This document shows positions 1-10,239 of a stretch of DNA of 64,000 nucleotides, one piece after another; the stretch's first letter is position 1, and the number at the start of each line of letters is the position of its first letter. The stretch spans positions 71,071,619 through 71,135,618 of the forward strand of contig CM077648.1 of the NCBI GenBank assembly GCA_039707465.1, given 5' to 3'. The notes under the pieces were generated by a model, which made no database searches, was not told the DNA's origin, and saw only the letters and a program-made list of their open reading frames with translations. Origin of the DNA: Rhabdophis nuchalis (Eukaryota; Chordata; Lepidosauria; Squamata; Natricidae). Made by a program: the position numbers and the translations under genes.

Positions 1-427
1 CAACACGTGGCGGGGGGCCCTCTTTCTCCTTTACCAGGGGGGGATCTTCTGCTCTTGTTCTTTCTCTCCCCAATCCGGCTAGGATCCCTCCCCCACTTTT
101 GTTCTCTGGCATGCTTTTTGTCATCCGCTTGACGGATTAGTGCTCTTGCCATCTCTCTTAAGTGGTTTTCTTCCTCTATCTGTTCCCAAAGGGGGGGGAG
201 TGGGCTTGTCTGCGTCTGGCGGTTGTAACCCCAGGGGCAATTCCTTCGGAGGCAGCTCCCTTCATCCCCACTCTCTCGGACCAGCGATGGCGAATTTGTT
301 TTTCCTCAGGTTTGGGGTCCAGACTAATATCAGCCAATAATTCCATTACTGACCTTGGTTCTTCTTTCAGGGCAGTCGGGTGGAGCGCTGTCGCCTCCAG
401 AGTTTCTTCTTTCCCGGGATCCGACAT
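1..427 (-). pseudogene. Chromovirus A, gag N-terminal part (frameshifted, cut by window edge)
   Basis: The reading frame begins with MSDP at 427 and continues to a stop near 176. The similarity to the gag of elements B and C (for example the shared HRWSE.VGM and TTARRR stretches) then carries on in another frame towards position 1 (REMARALIRQADDKK, compared with REMAIDLLRQADDKR in element C). The gag is therefore frameshifted. In this family gag forms the particle that packages the element RNA. The ATG lies 82 bases downstream of the LTR, against 32-34 bases in B and C, so the leader differs. The rest of the element lies outside the window to the left. Confidence 0.75.
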
Positions 428-496
428 TTGTCTTCGGTTTTATTGCTTTATTACACTCACTACTGGATTTGTTAGCTCAGAGCTAAATGTGAAGTG

Positions 497-507
497 ACTC
501 CTTGCTT
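497..507 (-). promoter_or_regulatory. Primer-binding site of chromovirus A (self-priming type)
   Basis: Read on the minus strand, the sequence just inside the LTR is AAGCAAGGAGT. It does not begin with TGG as a tRNA-primed site would. It is nearly complementary to the LTR transcript start region at 608-619, with ten pairs and one small bulge. Elements B and C show perfect 11-bp versions of the same arrangement. Confidence 0.5.
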
Positions 508-509
508 TT

Positions 510-882
510 TGTCAGGCCTGCTTCTTCCATTATCCAAGAAAGACCACACTTAAGCACATTTCAAATGATTACGGTTACTTTTACTGAATAAGAAAGGACA
601 GCAGCGAAAGTTAAGGAGTGACTACTTTAGGCGCGAAGCGTACATATCAAGGCATAAGCCACCCCCAATAACCCATGACCCCCACAGTAGTGTCCAATAC
701 AATATCATCCACGATGTCAGATGGGCAGCACGTCCAGGGCGGTCATCAGAATGGAATGTGATACCGTTGGGCCTAGCGATATCACCACCTAGCTCCATCT
801 TCCTCCAGCACACATAATGAACACACACCCCACCCTCCCCGTTTCCATGGCAGCCGAGCATGCAATAAAGCGAAGGCTGACA
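510..882 (-). repeat. 5' LTR of chromovirus A
   Basis: This 373-bp segment starts TGTCAG on the plus strand and ends GCTGACA, the same inverted termini as the LTRs of elements B and C. It shares internal blocks with them: the GTTTCCATGGCAGC stretch, the AGAAAGACCACACTTAAG stretch and the TTACTTTTACTGAATAAG stretch. In minus-strand orientation it lies directly upstream of the gag start, so it is the 5' LTR. The 3' LTR is not in the window, and no target duplication can be tested. Confidence 0.8.
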
Positions 883-1404
883 CCACCCTTGCCAGCTTGC
901 TTGAGACCCTTCTCTTCTCGGACTAGGGCAAGGGAATTCCACCTCAGCTGCCTTAGGGGCTGATTTCCACCAGTACTCATCTTCTGCTTGTGCTTCTGAT
1001 AAAGGCAGCGCTGGTTGGCATTGCCGCATACCTCCACCCGCAATCAATCTCCTGTTGTCTTATTTTCCCGGGATTCAGGAAACCCGGAAATCTTGAAAGA
1101 TTTTAAAAAGTCAGTTTTGGCTCTATGAAGTTTCCAAAAGATGACCAAATTAATTTATGAGCCTCGAGGCAAAGTTCAAAAGAAATCCAATCATTTATTA
1201 GGATCAACATTGTGGCGTGAGCTCCTGTGGAGCCAAAACTACTTCCGTTTAATTGCGTTTGAACTTTACCCCTGTATCTTCTCCCTTCTGTCATGCATCA
1301 TAACTCATATTCTCCAACTAGGTTGTAGACAGATGAAATCCGATTCTTGCCGAAGGCATGCATGGAATTTTCCCTCCCGTGGCAGCCTGATAATAATCAT
1401 GCCA
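883..1404. other. Unassigned sequence between chromovirus A and the CR1
   Basis: There is no convincing coding sequence or recognisable repeat end here. The open frames of 63-90 codons show no familiar motif. It may be old intron or intergenic sequence, or decayed repeat. Confidence 0.4.
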
Positions 1405-1802
1405 ATGCTTTAGAAGTTGACAGTAAGCTTCAGATACAGAAGGATCTTGACAGACTTAAATATTGGGCGCTATCTAACAAAATGAAATTCAGTGGTGACA
1501 AAAGTAAGGTTGTACATTTAGATTAGAAAAACAAAAGCACAGATACAGTATATGTGGTACCTCGCTCAATAGTAGTAACTGTGAGAGGAACCCTGGAGTC
1601 TTAGTAGGCAACCATTTAAATATGAGCCAACAGTGTGCAGCAGCTGCCAAAAAAACCAACATAGTTCTATGCTGCATAAGCAGAGGGATAGAATCAAGAT
1701 CACATAAAGTGTTAATACCACTTTATAATGCCTTGGTAAGGTCACACTTGGAATACTGCATCCTGTTTTGGTCGCCACAATGTAAAAAAGATGTGACTAG
1801 AA
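1405..1802 (+). mobile_element. CR1-clade LINE, 5'-truncated, left half
   Basis: Plus-strand translation gives pieces typical of the C-terminal part of the CR1 reverse transcriptase ORF: LQIQKDLDRLKYWALSNKMK, then SHLEYCILFWSP further on, in frames broken by stops. The element resumes at 9353 after a 7.5-kb hAT insertion; the joined reading would run from the WSPQCKKD region into KVQRRATKMGDW. It is an old, inactive 5'-truncated copy. Confidence 0.75.
1795..1802. repeat. Left target-site duplication of the outer hAT
   Basis: GACTAGAA here matches CTCTACAA at 9345-9352 at five of eight positions. Both resemble what an intact CR1 would be expected to carry at this point (recalled, not checked). 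That fits an old, decayed 8-bp hAT duplication. Confidence 0.5.
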
Positions 1803-2072
1803 CAGTGGTTCCCAACCTGTTTTTGGCCATGCCCCATTTTCTAAAATCCTGATGTGCCGTCCCATGTGACATGTAATTATTACTATTCAAAAAGTGAACT
1901 CCTACTCATGCAGAGGAAGCCTAAAAGCCCATTAACCTGGTTTAAACAAAATTCCAAAGAACATGGCGTCCATGAAAGAGAAAAATAAAAGAATGAAAGA
2001 CTGGAGAAATTTTCAGGAATTTTAAAAATATGACGGGATATGAAAAAATAGCAAATAAAGTTTCAAAATGTA

Positions 2073-2080
2073 TAATAGAG
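2073..2080. repeat. Left target-site duplication of the inner hAT
   Basis: TAATAGAG is repeated exactly at 4667-4674. Eight bp is the hAT length. Confidence 0.9.
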
Positions 2081-2509
2081 CAGGGGTCCCCAACTCCCGG
2101 TCCGCGGACCAGTGCTGGTCCGCGGCCTGATAGGAACCGGGCCGCAGGGCTGGAGAGGAGAAGGAGGGAGCAGCCCCCTGGGCAGAGGATGGTCAAGCGC
2201 GCCTCCACCAACTCCTTACGACGGCTACCGCGGCGCACTTTCTGGGGCTACCCGGAGGTGTCCTCATCCCGCAGCGAGCGAGCGAGCGGGCGGAGGACCC
2301 GAGCCTGCGGCTACCTTAAGCACCGCTGAAGCCGTCCGGATGCCGCACGCCCACCTCCCTTTCAGCCCCGTGTGGCGCCAGGATGGCTTCAGCAGTGCTT
2401 AAGGTAGCTGCAGGCTCGGGTCCTTTGCCCGCTCGCTCGCTCGCTGCGGGATGAGGCAGCCATTACCTCCCCAGCCAACATGCCGGCCCCTCTGCTGCTT
2501 CCCGGGGGG

Positions 2510-2815
2510 GGGGGGAGGGAGAGAATGACAGACACAGAGAGACAGAAATAGAGAGAGGGAGGGAGAGAGGGAATCACACACACACACACAGAGTGACAGA
2601 GATGGGTGGAGGGAGGAGAGACAAAAAAACAGAAAAAGAAAAATAGAAAAAGAAAGATGAATGGAGGGTGGGAGGGAGGGAGTGAAGGGAAAAATGGAGG
2701 GGGAGGAGGAAGGAAAGAAACAGAAAGAGGGATGGAGGGTAGGAGGGAGGGAAGGAAAGAAGGGAGGAAGGGGGAGGGAGGCAATGGAAGGAAGGAAAGG
2801 CAAGGAAGAAATCTA
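2510..2815 (+). repeat. Purine-rich low-complexity tract
   Basis: About 300 bases are almost purely A and G on the plus strand, with repeated GGGAGGGAG, GAAGGAAGG and a short CA run at 2577-2590. Long open frames here (proline/serine-rich on one strand, glycine/glutamate/lysine-rich on the other) come from the composition and are not genes. The tract belongs to the inner hAT, since a similar one occurs in copy b. Confidence 0.85.
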
Positions 2816-2859
2816 TTTTCCTATTTCCTTCTACCTCAAGCTACCTGTTTGGTTAACCA

Positions 2860-4110
2860 GGTTATATTATATTATATTTATATTTATATTTATTCAATTT
2901 ATACCCCGCCCTTCTCCAAACGGACCCAGGGCGGCGCACAGGAAAATTAAAATACATACAAAACATCATATAAAATTTAAAAAACTAATTCAATAGAACC
3001 TGTGCTAAAACCAGATTAAAATCCCCAAATTTAAAAACTATCTAAAAGTCAGTATAGGGAGGCTACGCTAGGCCGGCTAGATGGAACAAATGTGTCTTAA
3101 GACACTTGCGGAAGAGGCGGAGGTCACAGATGGTGCGAAGTTCAGGGTGTAAGTCGTTCCAAAGGGCTGGACCTGCCACAGAGAAGGCTCTCCTCCTGGG
3201 TGTCGCCAGTCGGCATTGTCTGGCCAACGGCACCCTGAGGAGGCCCTCTCTGTGGGAGCGTATTGGTCTGAGGGATGTATGGGGCAGGAGGCGGTCTCGC
3301 ATATAACTAGGCCCCGAGCCATGGAGCGCTTTAAAGATGGTCGTCAAAACCTTGAAGCGCACCCGAAAGACCACAGGAAGCCAGTGCAGCTCGCGCAGGA
3401 TAGGTGTTATGTGGGAGTGTCTAGGCGCTCCCGTAATCACCCGCGCGGCTGCATTCTGGACTAACTGCAGCTTTCGAGTACACCTCAAGGGAAGCCCCAT
3501 GTAGAGAGCATTACAGTAGTCGAGTCGAGAGGTCACGAGGGCCTGAGTGACTGTGCGAAGGGCAGCCCGGTCCAGTAAGGGGCGCAATTGGCGCATCAGG
3601 CGTACCTGATGGAAAGCCCCCCTGGCCACGGCCGCCACATGGTCCTCCATGGACAGCCGGGAATCCAGGAGGACACCCAAATTGCGCGCCCTCTCCACGG
3701 GGGCCGGTGTTTCGCCCCCAATGGCCAGAGTTGGAATAATCTGGCTGAACCGGGGTGCCGGAAGCCACAGCCACTCAGTCTTGGACGGGTTGAGCCTGAG
3801 TTTCTTACTACCCATCCAGATCCGTACGGCCTCCAAACACCGGGACATGACCTCGACAGCATCGTTGGGGTGGTCTGGGGTGGATATGTACAACTGAGTA
3901 TCATCAGCGTACAGATGATATCCCACCCCAAAACCACGGATGATCTCGCCCAGCGGCTTCATGTATGTGTTGAACAGTAGGGGCGAGAGGACCGACCCCT
4001 GAGGTACCCCACATATGAGGGGCCTCGAGGCCGACCTCTGCCCCCCTGCCAACACATATTGCGACCGACCAGAGAGGTAGGACGAGAACCACCGTAGAAC
4101 GGTGCCTCCC
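2860..4110 (-). mobile_element. L2 LINE copy 1, 5'-truncated
   Basis: The L2-type 3' end (ACCCCGCCCTTCTCC and GGGCGGCGCACAGG) lies at 2903-2943. A 330-codon open frame at 4055-3063 encodes the reverse transcriptase core. It shows VPQGSVLSPLLFN (motif before the catalytic loop), YADDTQLY (catalytic YADD) and LNPSKTEWLW, followed by the L2 C-terminal part with [12 protein letters not shown] and LHWLPV. Everything upstream of the PQG motif is missing. Homology to the other L2 copies stops near 4110, inside the inner hAT. Confidence 0.88.
3063..4055 (-). pseudogene. L2 reverse transcriptase fragment (copy 1)
   Basis: This uninterrupted 330-codon stretch covers the palm with YADD, the thumb and the C-terminal domain, ending FHLAGLA. 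The enzyme copies LINE RNA into DNA at a nicked target. The endonuclease, linker and fingers domains are absent because of 5' truncation, so it is not a functional gene despite the open frame. Confidence 0.85.
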
Positions 4111-4666
4111 AGAACGGTTAAAGATCTATTTTTCTCCCAGTGATCATTTCAAAGAAATCACATCCTCTGAGTCATTTCCTGGATTCAAACCAGCATCCCA
4201 AAGAGTCATGGGCTGCCTTTATATATAACGAGTGCCCATAAATCCATTTTTACCATCTTCAGAAGACCAAAGACCAGCCAGAAATGGAAGAAAGAAAGAA
4301 AGAAAGAACGTATGACCACAATTGAGCCCAAAATTTTGGTTGCTAAGTAAGACCGTTAAGTGAGTTTCACCACATTTTCCAAGTTAGCCATGCCACCGGG
4401 TCACATGACCACTGAGCCACTCCCACAAAACAGGCCACACCTTTTGGCTCTCAAATTTCAGTAGTGGTACTGTTGATATTTGGCTCTATTGACTAATAAG
4501 TTTGCCCACCACTGCCCTAGAGAGCCAAGTGAGCTGACTCTCCCCCCCCCCCGCGTGCACATGCGCCGCCTGTTCCCCCTCCCCCCCCTTCTCTAGGCCA
4601 GCCGGTCCGCAGAATTTTCTTTAAAATGAAACCGGTCCCTGGTGCAAAAAAGGTTGGGGACCCCTG

Positions 4667-4674
4667 TAATAGAG
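4667..4674. repeat. Right target-site duplication of the inner hAT
   Basis: TAATAGAG, identical to 2073-2080. Confidence 0.9.
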
Positions 4675-4779
4675 AACTGAAATGCATAAATATAAAATAA
4701 TTTTAATGAAAGCTTTTTCTGTAATACTTTGATTATATTAATTACTATACATATTAAAATGCAACCTAACATTCAAAAT

Positions 4780-5671
4780 ACAATTTGAGTTTACCTCAAG
4801 ATTATATTTACAACATAATCCTATACATGTCTACTCAGAAGTATCGTTGTCTTCAATGGGACTTACTCCTGGGAAAATGTTTTGCAACTTTAGAATTGCA
4901 AGTTTGGTCTACTTAAGTTAGTGAGATGCTTATGCTTGAGGCCTGCTGCAGAGATCTTTTATATTAGGCTCCAATTTAGTCAGCTTCATTCTCAAGTCTT
5001 ATCATTCAGTCGATTTCTTCAATAGCAAAATCATTTACAGCACTAAAGTCACATTCATCTAAATATGAAGATGGGAACGGTAACAAATTTTCTTGCAAAG
5101 TAGGTTGAACTTGGGTATTTAGTTTTTGTCTCATCACAAAGCCATACCATTGCTCTTTTTATGTTAAATAAAGTTTTAAATTACTCATCATTTTTCATTT
5201 CCGAGAGTTCTTGGTACTGTAGTGAAACATCAGGTAGATCCACCAGCACTGGCTGCACTGCCCATGTTGGAAAATCAATTTGTTTTAAATCAGAAAATCT
5301 TTCAAATCAGACCAATATTTTCAGATGATCCACAATGACAAGTGCAGCAGCATCAGTCACCTCACATTTTTAAGCCAATGAAACATGTCAAAAATTTGTC
5401 AGAAATATGTTTTTTACATATTCTATAAATATAATGGAGCCAAATATCGCCTTTGCATCAACAAGAGTTTTATTTGTTCCTTGAAGTTGTTTATTCAACA
5501 TACTCAGTTTTTCAAAGGTATCTGCTAAATAAACGCTTTACCATCAACGGTTATTAGCAGCTTCTTCATTTCAGGCTTGTCACTTAAAAAGTCACTAAGA
5601 ACATCAAATAGTTTCATGAATCTTTCAAACAATTTCCCTTTGAGAGCCACCTTACCTCAGTGTGAAGTACA
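4780..5671 (-). pseudogene. hAT transposase (ZBED5-like), C-terminal remnant
   Basis: Translation of the minus strand from about 5671 downwards gives HTEVRWLSKG, then KLLITVDGKAF, LADTFEKLSMLNKQLQG and TNKTLVDAKAIFGSI, with stops and frame changes between blocks. HTEVRWLS(K/R)G is the hallmark stretch before the C-terminal catalytic and dimerisation part in ZBED5/FAM200/SCAND3-like hAT proteins. The frame is cut at 5671 by the 3' end of an L2. No intact ORF remains, so no active transposase is encoded. Confidence 0.65.
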
Positions 5672-5713
5672 AGACCCAATTTAAAACTCTCTAAAAATAG
5701 TCCCCATGGGAGG

Positions 5714-6688
5714 TTAGGCTAGGCCGGCTTGTTGGAAAAGATATGTCTTTAGACATTGGCGGAAGAGGCGGAGGTCAGTGATGGTGCGTAATTCAGGGGG
5801 TAGGTCGTTCCAAAGGGCAGGGCCCGCCACAGAGAAGGCTCTTCCCCTGGGTTTCACCAGTCGGCATTGTCCGGCCGACGGCACCCTGAGAAGACCCTCT
5901 CTGTGGGAGCGGAGCGGCCGAAGGAATGTATGGGGCAGAAGGCGGTCTCGCATATAACTAGGCCCCGAGCCATGGAGCGCTTTAAAGATGGTCGTCAGAA
6001 CCTTGAAGCGCACTCGAAAGGCCACAGGAAGCCAGTGCAGCTCGCGCAGGATCGGTGTTATGTGGGAGCATCTGGTGGCTCCCGTAATCACCCGCGCGGC
6101 TGCATTCTGGACTAACTGTAGCTTTCGAGTGCACCTCAAGGGAAGCCCCATGTAGAGAGCATTACAGTAGTCGAGTCGGGACGTCACGAGAGCTTGAGTG
6201 ACTGTGCGAAGGGCAGCCCGGTCCAGTAAGGGGCGCAATTGGCGCATCAGGCGTACCTGATGAAACGCCCCCCTGGCCACGGCCGCCACATGGTCCTCCA
6301 TGGACAGCCGGGAATCCAGGAGGACACCCAAATTGCGCGCCCTCTCCACGGGGGCCAGTGTTTCGCCCCCAATGGCCAGAGTTGGAGTAATCTGGCTGAA
6401 CCGGGGTGCCGGAAACCACAGCCACTCAGTCTTGGCAGGGTTGAGCTTGAGTTTGTTACCACCCATCCAGATCCGTACGGCTTCCAAACACCGGGACAGC
6501 ACTTCGGCGGCATCGTTGGGGTGGTCTGGGGTGGATATGTACAGCTGAGTGTCGTCAGCGTACAGATGGTACTCCACCCCAAAACCACGGATGATCTCAC
6601 CCAGCGGCTTCATGTATGTGTTAAACAAGAGGGGCAAGAGGACCAACCCCTGAGGAACCCCACGCGCCCTCCAGAGATCATCAACCAA
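5714..6688 (-). pseudogene. L2 reverse transcriptase fragment (copy 2)
   Basis: This 324-codon open stretch runs from just before the PQG motif (here [13 protein letters not shown], so two motif residues differ from the other copies) through YADDTQLY to QQAGLA at the C-terminus. It lacks the endonuclease. The changed motif and the upstream disruption make activity very unlikely. Confidence 0.82.
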
Positions 6689-6805
6689 CCAATGCCGTCT
6701 CGGTGCTGTGACCGGATCGGAAGCCGGACTGGCGCGGGTCTAGATAATCAACTTCCTCCAGGTGTCGCGGAAACTGTTGGGCCACAACACTCTCAACAAC
6801 CTTCA

Positions 6806-7214
6806 CGGATGCCTTTCTTAAAAAACATTCCTCTATCCTGGGGGAAGATTCAGGGGGGACGGAGGGGGCCACGGCCCCGCCCGCTGGGGGCCAGGAAGGA
6901 GAACAAGAAGACACAATTGCCAAGAGACTTAGATCTAAAAAATGACTTTTATTTTTATTTTTATTAATACAGTATAATTTTTGTCTGGATGTTTGTACAT
7001 GACTGCCAGCATAGAATTCATAATTTATGTACGCATTTATTTTCACCTTGTTGTATTATTGAAAAATGTATTACCAATGTTTTGTTAAGAAGCCCGGGAG
7101 GGCCAACGTTCCCGACGTGAAAGTTCTCAAAATATCTTTTTAATTCACCTTACCCTACCCTTTTTTGTTAAAAAATTTGTAAAACTCAATAAAACTTTTT
7201 CTATATAAAAAAAA
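6806..7214 (+). mobile_element. 3' end of an L1-ORF1-type element (HAL1-like copy 2a)
   Basis: On the plus strand the last codons of the ORF1 protein are readable: AFLKKHSSILGEDSGG, then DTIAKRLRSKK and a stop at 6942. A 3' UTR follows, ending CAATAAAACTTTTTCTATAT and a run of A. The same tail, with small changes, ends the intact copy at 10240-12228. The left end joins L2 copy 2 directly, so this is 5'-truncated or rearranged. Confidence 0.8.
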
Positions 7215-8302
7215 AATCTCCAATTTCAGTATTAACATTTTTAAGTTCTCCCTTTGCCCCAGCCAGCCCCACTTCCAAATCTTCAGTCTTCTGTGTATTC
7301 TGCATCAATTTCTTCTGTGTCTCCAAGAGCTCTAATTTAGAACTGCAGTGATCTTTTCTAAGTTCTTTAATTTCCAGTACCAAAGAGTGTAACACTTCCT
7401 CCATAGCTGTCATTCTTGCTTCCAAGCCTGATTCTGGTTGCTTTTTAGAAGCCATGGTAAGCTGTTTAAGTCAGTGCCACTAAGATGGCGTTTTTTGGGT
7501 GCGGCCGCTGGAGCAAGTCCAGAGAAAAAGTTCAAATCGGTGTTGTAGAAAGTTATAAAATCCAGAGAGAAAAGCAATTTTCACAGTCAATTATGAAGAC
7601 AAAGAAGGCACTCCAGGGAAGGAATCAATTAATCACAAAAATCCTCCATTGGTAGAGAGAGACAGTCCAGGTCACAAAGGAATGTTGGAAATTTTCCATA
7701 AAGAATAGTCATTTAGGAACAAAGGGAGGCCATCTTCCCCCGCCCAATCTGGAAGCCAGCAGGAGAAAGCAACAGAGAAAATTGTTCCAATAAAGCCGGA
7801 CTTAGATAACAAACAAACCGCAAGGGACTTTCACTTCTTCAACAAAGTCCGGATGAGAAATCTCCGCTTCCTCGCAATCGAGGAGCCATTTCCAAACGCC
7901 GCTGGTAAATCCGAGGGGGGGGTTAACAAACACCCCCCTCCATCGTTTCTTTTAATCAAAGCTGCCAGCAAAAAAGTCAAAGTAACTTACAGTCCACCTC
8001 GCTGCCAAAGCCCCGGCAAAGCCATCCGTCTCGAGCGCTCCCGCTCTCTCCAAATCCGCTATTTGTTACCGTCCTCCGTTGGCGAAGGGAACCAAGCCCC
8101 CCGCAGCATGTCTTCTTCCTCCTAGACCGAAGACAAGGAGCTGTGCCCGGCCGCCGCCAGGCTAGGAAAGTCCAGGCAAGCCGATCCTATGGGGGGGTCC
8201 CTAAAAAAAGGGGCGCCCCGCCCCGTTTGGGGCCGAAAAAAGAACAAAACGGCAGACGAGTCCCAGGACTCGTCCGTCGCCGCCAGAAGCCGGAACAGGA
8301 AG
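7215..8302 (-). mobile_element. 5' half of an L1-ORF1-type element (HAL1-like copy 2b), opposite orientation
   Basis: The minus strand holds a GC-rich 5' UTR (8302 down to about 7456) and the start of ORF1 at 7455. That ORF1 begins MASKKQPESGLEARM and continues as a coiled coil (LEIKELRKDHCSSKLELLET). It stops abruptly at the A-tail of copy 2a. The 5' end (CTTCCTGTTCCGGCTTCTGG on the minus strand) matches that of the complete element at 12228. The middle of ORF1 is absent from both halves. Confidence 0.78.
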
Positions 8303-8564
8303 TCGAGGATCTCCATCTGCTCTCTAGGCGTCTCTTGTGGCGCTTCATCTCCCGAAGCTCCTCAGTAAACCAAGGAGCCTGGGTGGTTCGTCGCCGCAAG
8401 AGAGGCCGCAAGGGCGCGACTTGGTCCAAGGCCCCCGTGGCCGCACTTAACCATGCGGCCATTGGTCCTCAGTCGAGTCGCTAGGCAGGGTCACAGGAAT
8501 TGGCCCAAGCTCCCTCTGGAACCTTTCCGGGTCCATTAGAAGCCTGGGGCGGAACCATCTAGGA

Positions 8565-8647
8565 GTAACCATCTTGAAGCCAAGTTTTAAATATTCTTCC
8601 CAATACTGATGAACTTTTTTCTTGCTTGCACTACTCATTTTATGCAT
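8565..8647 (-). pseudogene. hAT transposase N-terminal remnant
   Basis: The minus strand encodes MSSASKKKVHQYWEEYLKLGF, resembling the N-terminus of ZBED5-like proteins (basic stretch, then EYLKLGF before the BED finger). The L2 boundary at about 8564 cuts it. The open frame that continues through 8447 is a fusion into L2 sequence and not a real protein. Confidence 0.5.
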
Positions 8648-9344
8648 TTTGTTTGTGACTAAAAGAAATGTGAGAAAAACTTTTTAAATGATACAAATTA
8701 TTAAAAGAAATAACTATTAAAAGAATAGGGAAATTTGCAGAAAGGGAAATTTTAAAAAGCCATTCTTATCTTAATTTATGAATAAAAAGTTTGTCATGAA
8801 CAATATGACCCCTCCCCTACTTGCCCACTTGGTTTGAACCTGCAGTTTAGTGGGGAAATACTTTGGTAGTTTAGTAGGTGGCCTGGCAAGTTCTACACAT
8901 GCATGGCCCAGCCGCAGATTGCTCTGAGAGGAAAAGTCTTGTAAAACACGGCCTGGAGGGAAAAAACTAAAAATAACTGTAAATCTAACAATTTCTTACT
9001 TAAACTTGGGTCCTGGTTATGTATCCTCACTGCTGGGCTTCCCCCAGCAACCATCACCTCTGTCAGCTCTCCCTGCAATCACCCAGCAGTAAAGCCCACA
9101 GGAAAGAGAAAGAGGGAGACTGCCAGTCCCATGATCCTTAGTGGGAACACATCTGATTGGCCGGCAGTTGCTCCCTCCTCTCTGGGATATCCTTTTCAGA
9201 CCAGGAACTAGAAAGTGCACTTTAACGAAGACAACAATAGGTAAATGAAACACAGCTGTTTCACCACAAATATATAAGAACAATTACCAGGCTTTTAAAA
9301 TCCCCCTCCCCCCTGGGGCCTGGGGCCCACGTTGGGAATCATTG

Positions 9345-9352
9345 CTCTACAA
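9345..9352. repeat. Right target-site duplication of the outer hAT
   Basis: CTCTACAA, a decayed match of 1795-1802. Confidence 0.5.
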
Positions 9353-9745
9353 AGTGCAGAGAAGAGCAACAAAGATGGGGGACTGGAGGCTAAAACATAC
9401 AAAGAACAGTTGCTGCAATTGGGTATGTCTAGCTTGATGAAAAGAAGGTGACATGATAGCTGTGTTCCAATATCTCAGGGATTGCCACAAAGAAGAGGGA
9501 GTCAAGCTATTATCCAAAGCATCTGAGGGCAGGACAAGAAGCAATGGGTGGAAACTAATCAAAGAGAGAAGCAACCTAGAACTAAGGAGACATTTCCTAA
9601 CAGTTAGAACAATTAATCAGTGGAACAGCTTGCCTCCAGAAGTTTTTAAGAAGAGATTGGATATTGAAATCCTGCCTAAGCAGGAGGTTGGGCTATAAGA
9701 CCTCCAAGGTCCTATCCAACTCTGATTTTCTATTCTAAATTGGAG
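9353..9745 (+). mobile_element. CR1-clade LINE, right half with 3' end
   Basis: This continues the element at 1405-1802. The typical blocks are KVQRRATKMGDW, then the AATATCTCAGGGATTGCCAC region, the CAGTGGAACAGCTTGCCTCC block and the CR1-type end CCTCCAAGGTCCTATCCAAC followed by TCTATTCT. The frame is broken repeatedly. A second CR1 3' end with the same blocks is at 13540-13870. Confidence 0.8.
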
Positions 9746-10225
9746 GAAGATATTTCAGTTCAATGCTAGGAAATTTTCTTTTAATGGTAATGCATTTCAA
9801 CAGTTGAACCAGTTATCAAATGACAGTATAAATTTCACTTTGTTGTATGTGTTAGCAACTCCGGGTTCAGAACCAGTGGTACAACTCTGATCCCTTAACC
9901 AATGTTAGCAAATAAATGCGGAATAGTGTAATTCACTGGACAGTAAAGAGATACGTTGCTGTAAACCACAAACAAACTCTAAAACAGTGATAGTAAGAAA
10001 ATAAATAGTCTTTACTTTGTAGCAACTAAAATGCTTCTTCCAACTAATTCTCAAACAAATAACAGTCCAACACCAAACACAGAATTATCTCACAGTAATG
10101 CAAAACAATACTCCTTCTCCAACAGCAATCAGGTAAACCAGGAATCACAAGGAATCGAACAGGGAATGAGCTGCATTCCTGACCTTGATTATATAGTATA
10201 GCTGATACTCACAGCCAATCAGATT

Positions 10226-10239
10226 CAAACACAGTTCTT
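10226..10239. repeat. Left target-site duplication of the HAL1-like element
   Basis: CAAACACAGTTCTT is repeated exactly at 12229-12242. Confidence 0.92.

Larger units (their letters stand above)
2081..4666. mobile_element. Inner non-autonomous hAT element (copy a) containing an L2
   Basis: The perfect 14-bp terminal inverted repeats are CAGGGGTCCCCAAC at the left and GTTGGGGACCCCTG at the right, flanked by exact 8-bp duplications. The ends carry the GGTCCGCGGACC and ACCGGTCCCTGGTGC blocks of a widespread vertebrate hAT family. The interior has a GC-rich part (2100-2460), a purine-rich part (2510-2810), a nested L2 (about 2860-4110) and a short AAAG microsatellite (4285-4305). No transposase was seen, so it was mobilised in trans. 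A truncated second copy is at 38514-39590. Confidence 0.85.
5672..8564 (-). mobile_element. L2 LINE copy 2, split by a rearranged ORF1-element pair
   Basis: The left part (5672-6805) encodes reverse transcriptase and C-terminus in a 324-codon frame at 6688-5714, with YADDTQLY. The frame can be followed upstream to [20 protein letters not shown]. The right part (8303-8564) encodes the earlier linker: VAPLRPLLRRRT, APWFTEELREMKRHKRRLESRW. About 250 codons that separate these parts in copies 4 and 5 are missing, so sequence was lost at the insertion. The last 150 or so bases of the usual L2 3' end are also missing at the left junction. Confidence 0.8.
1803..9344 (-). mobile_element. Outer hAT transposon with ZBED5-like transposase remnants, host to nested insertions
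   Basis: The left end is CAGTGGTTCCCAACCTG and the right end reads CACGTTGGGAATCATTG, an imperfect terminal inverted repeat of about 17 bp. Degenerate 8-bp flanking repeats lie in the interrupted CR1. The minus strand holds transposase pieces. One at 4780-5671 includes LHTEVRWLSKGKLFERF and LADTFEKLSMLNKQLQG, which resemble the hAT-derived ZBED5/SCAND3 group. A short N-terminal piece lies at 8565-8640. Two younger insertions sit inside (2081-4666 and about 5672-8564), and the middle of the transposase is missing. It is long dead. Confidence 0.7.

Noticed and set aside
6239..6967. 242-codon plus-strand open frame
   Set aside because: It is antisense to the L2 reverse transcriptase and runs into ORF1-element sequence. 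The same antisense shadow occurs in other L2 copies (for example 3588-3980).
6806..8302. Twin-priming 5' inversion of one ORF1-type element
   Set aside because: Twin priming puts the inverted 5' segment upstream of the 3' segment. Here it lies after the A-tail, so the order is wrong.
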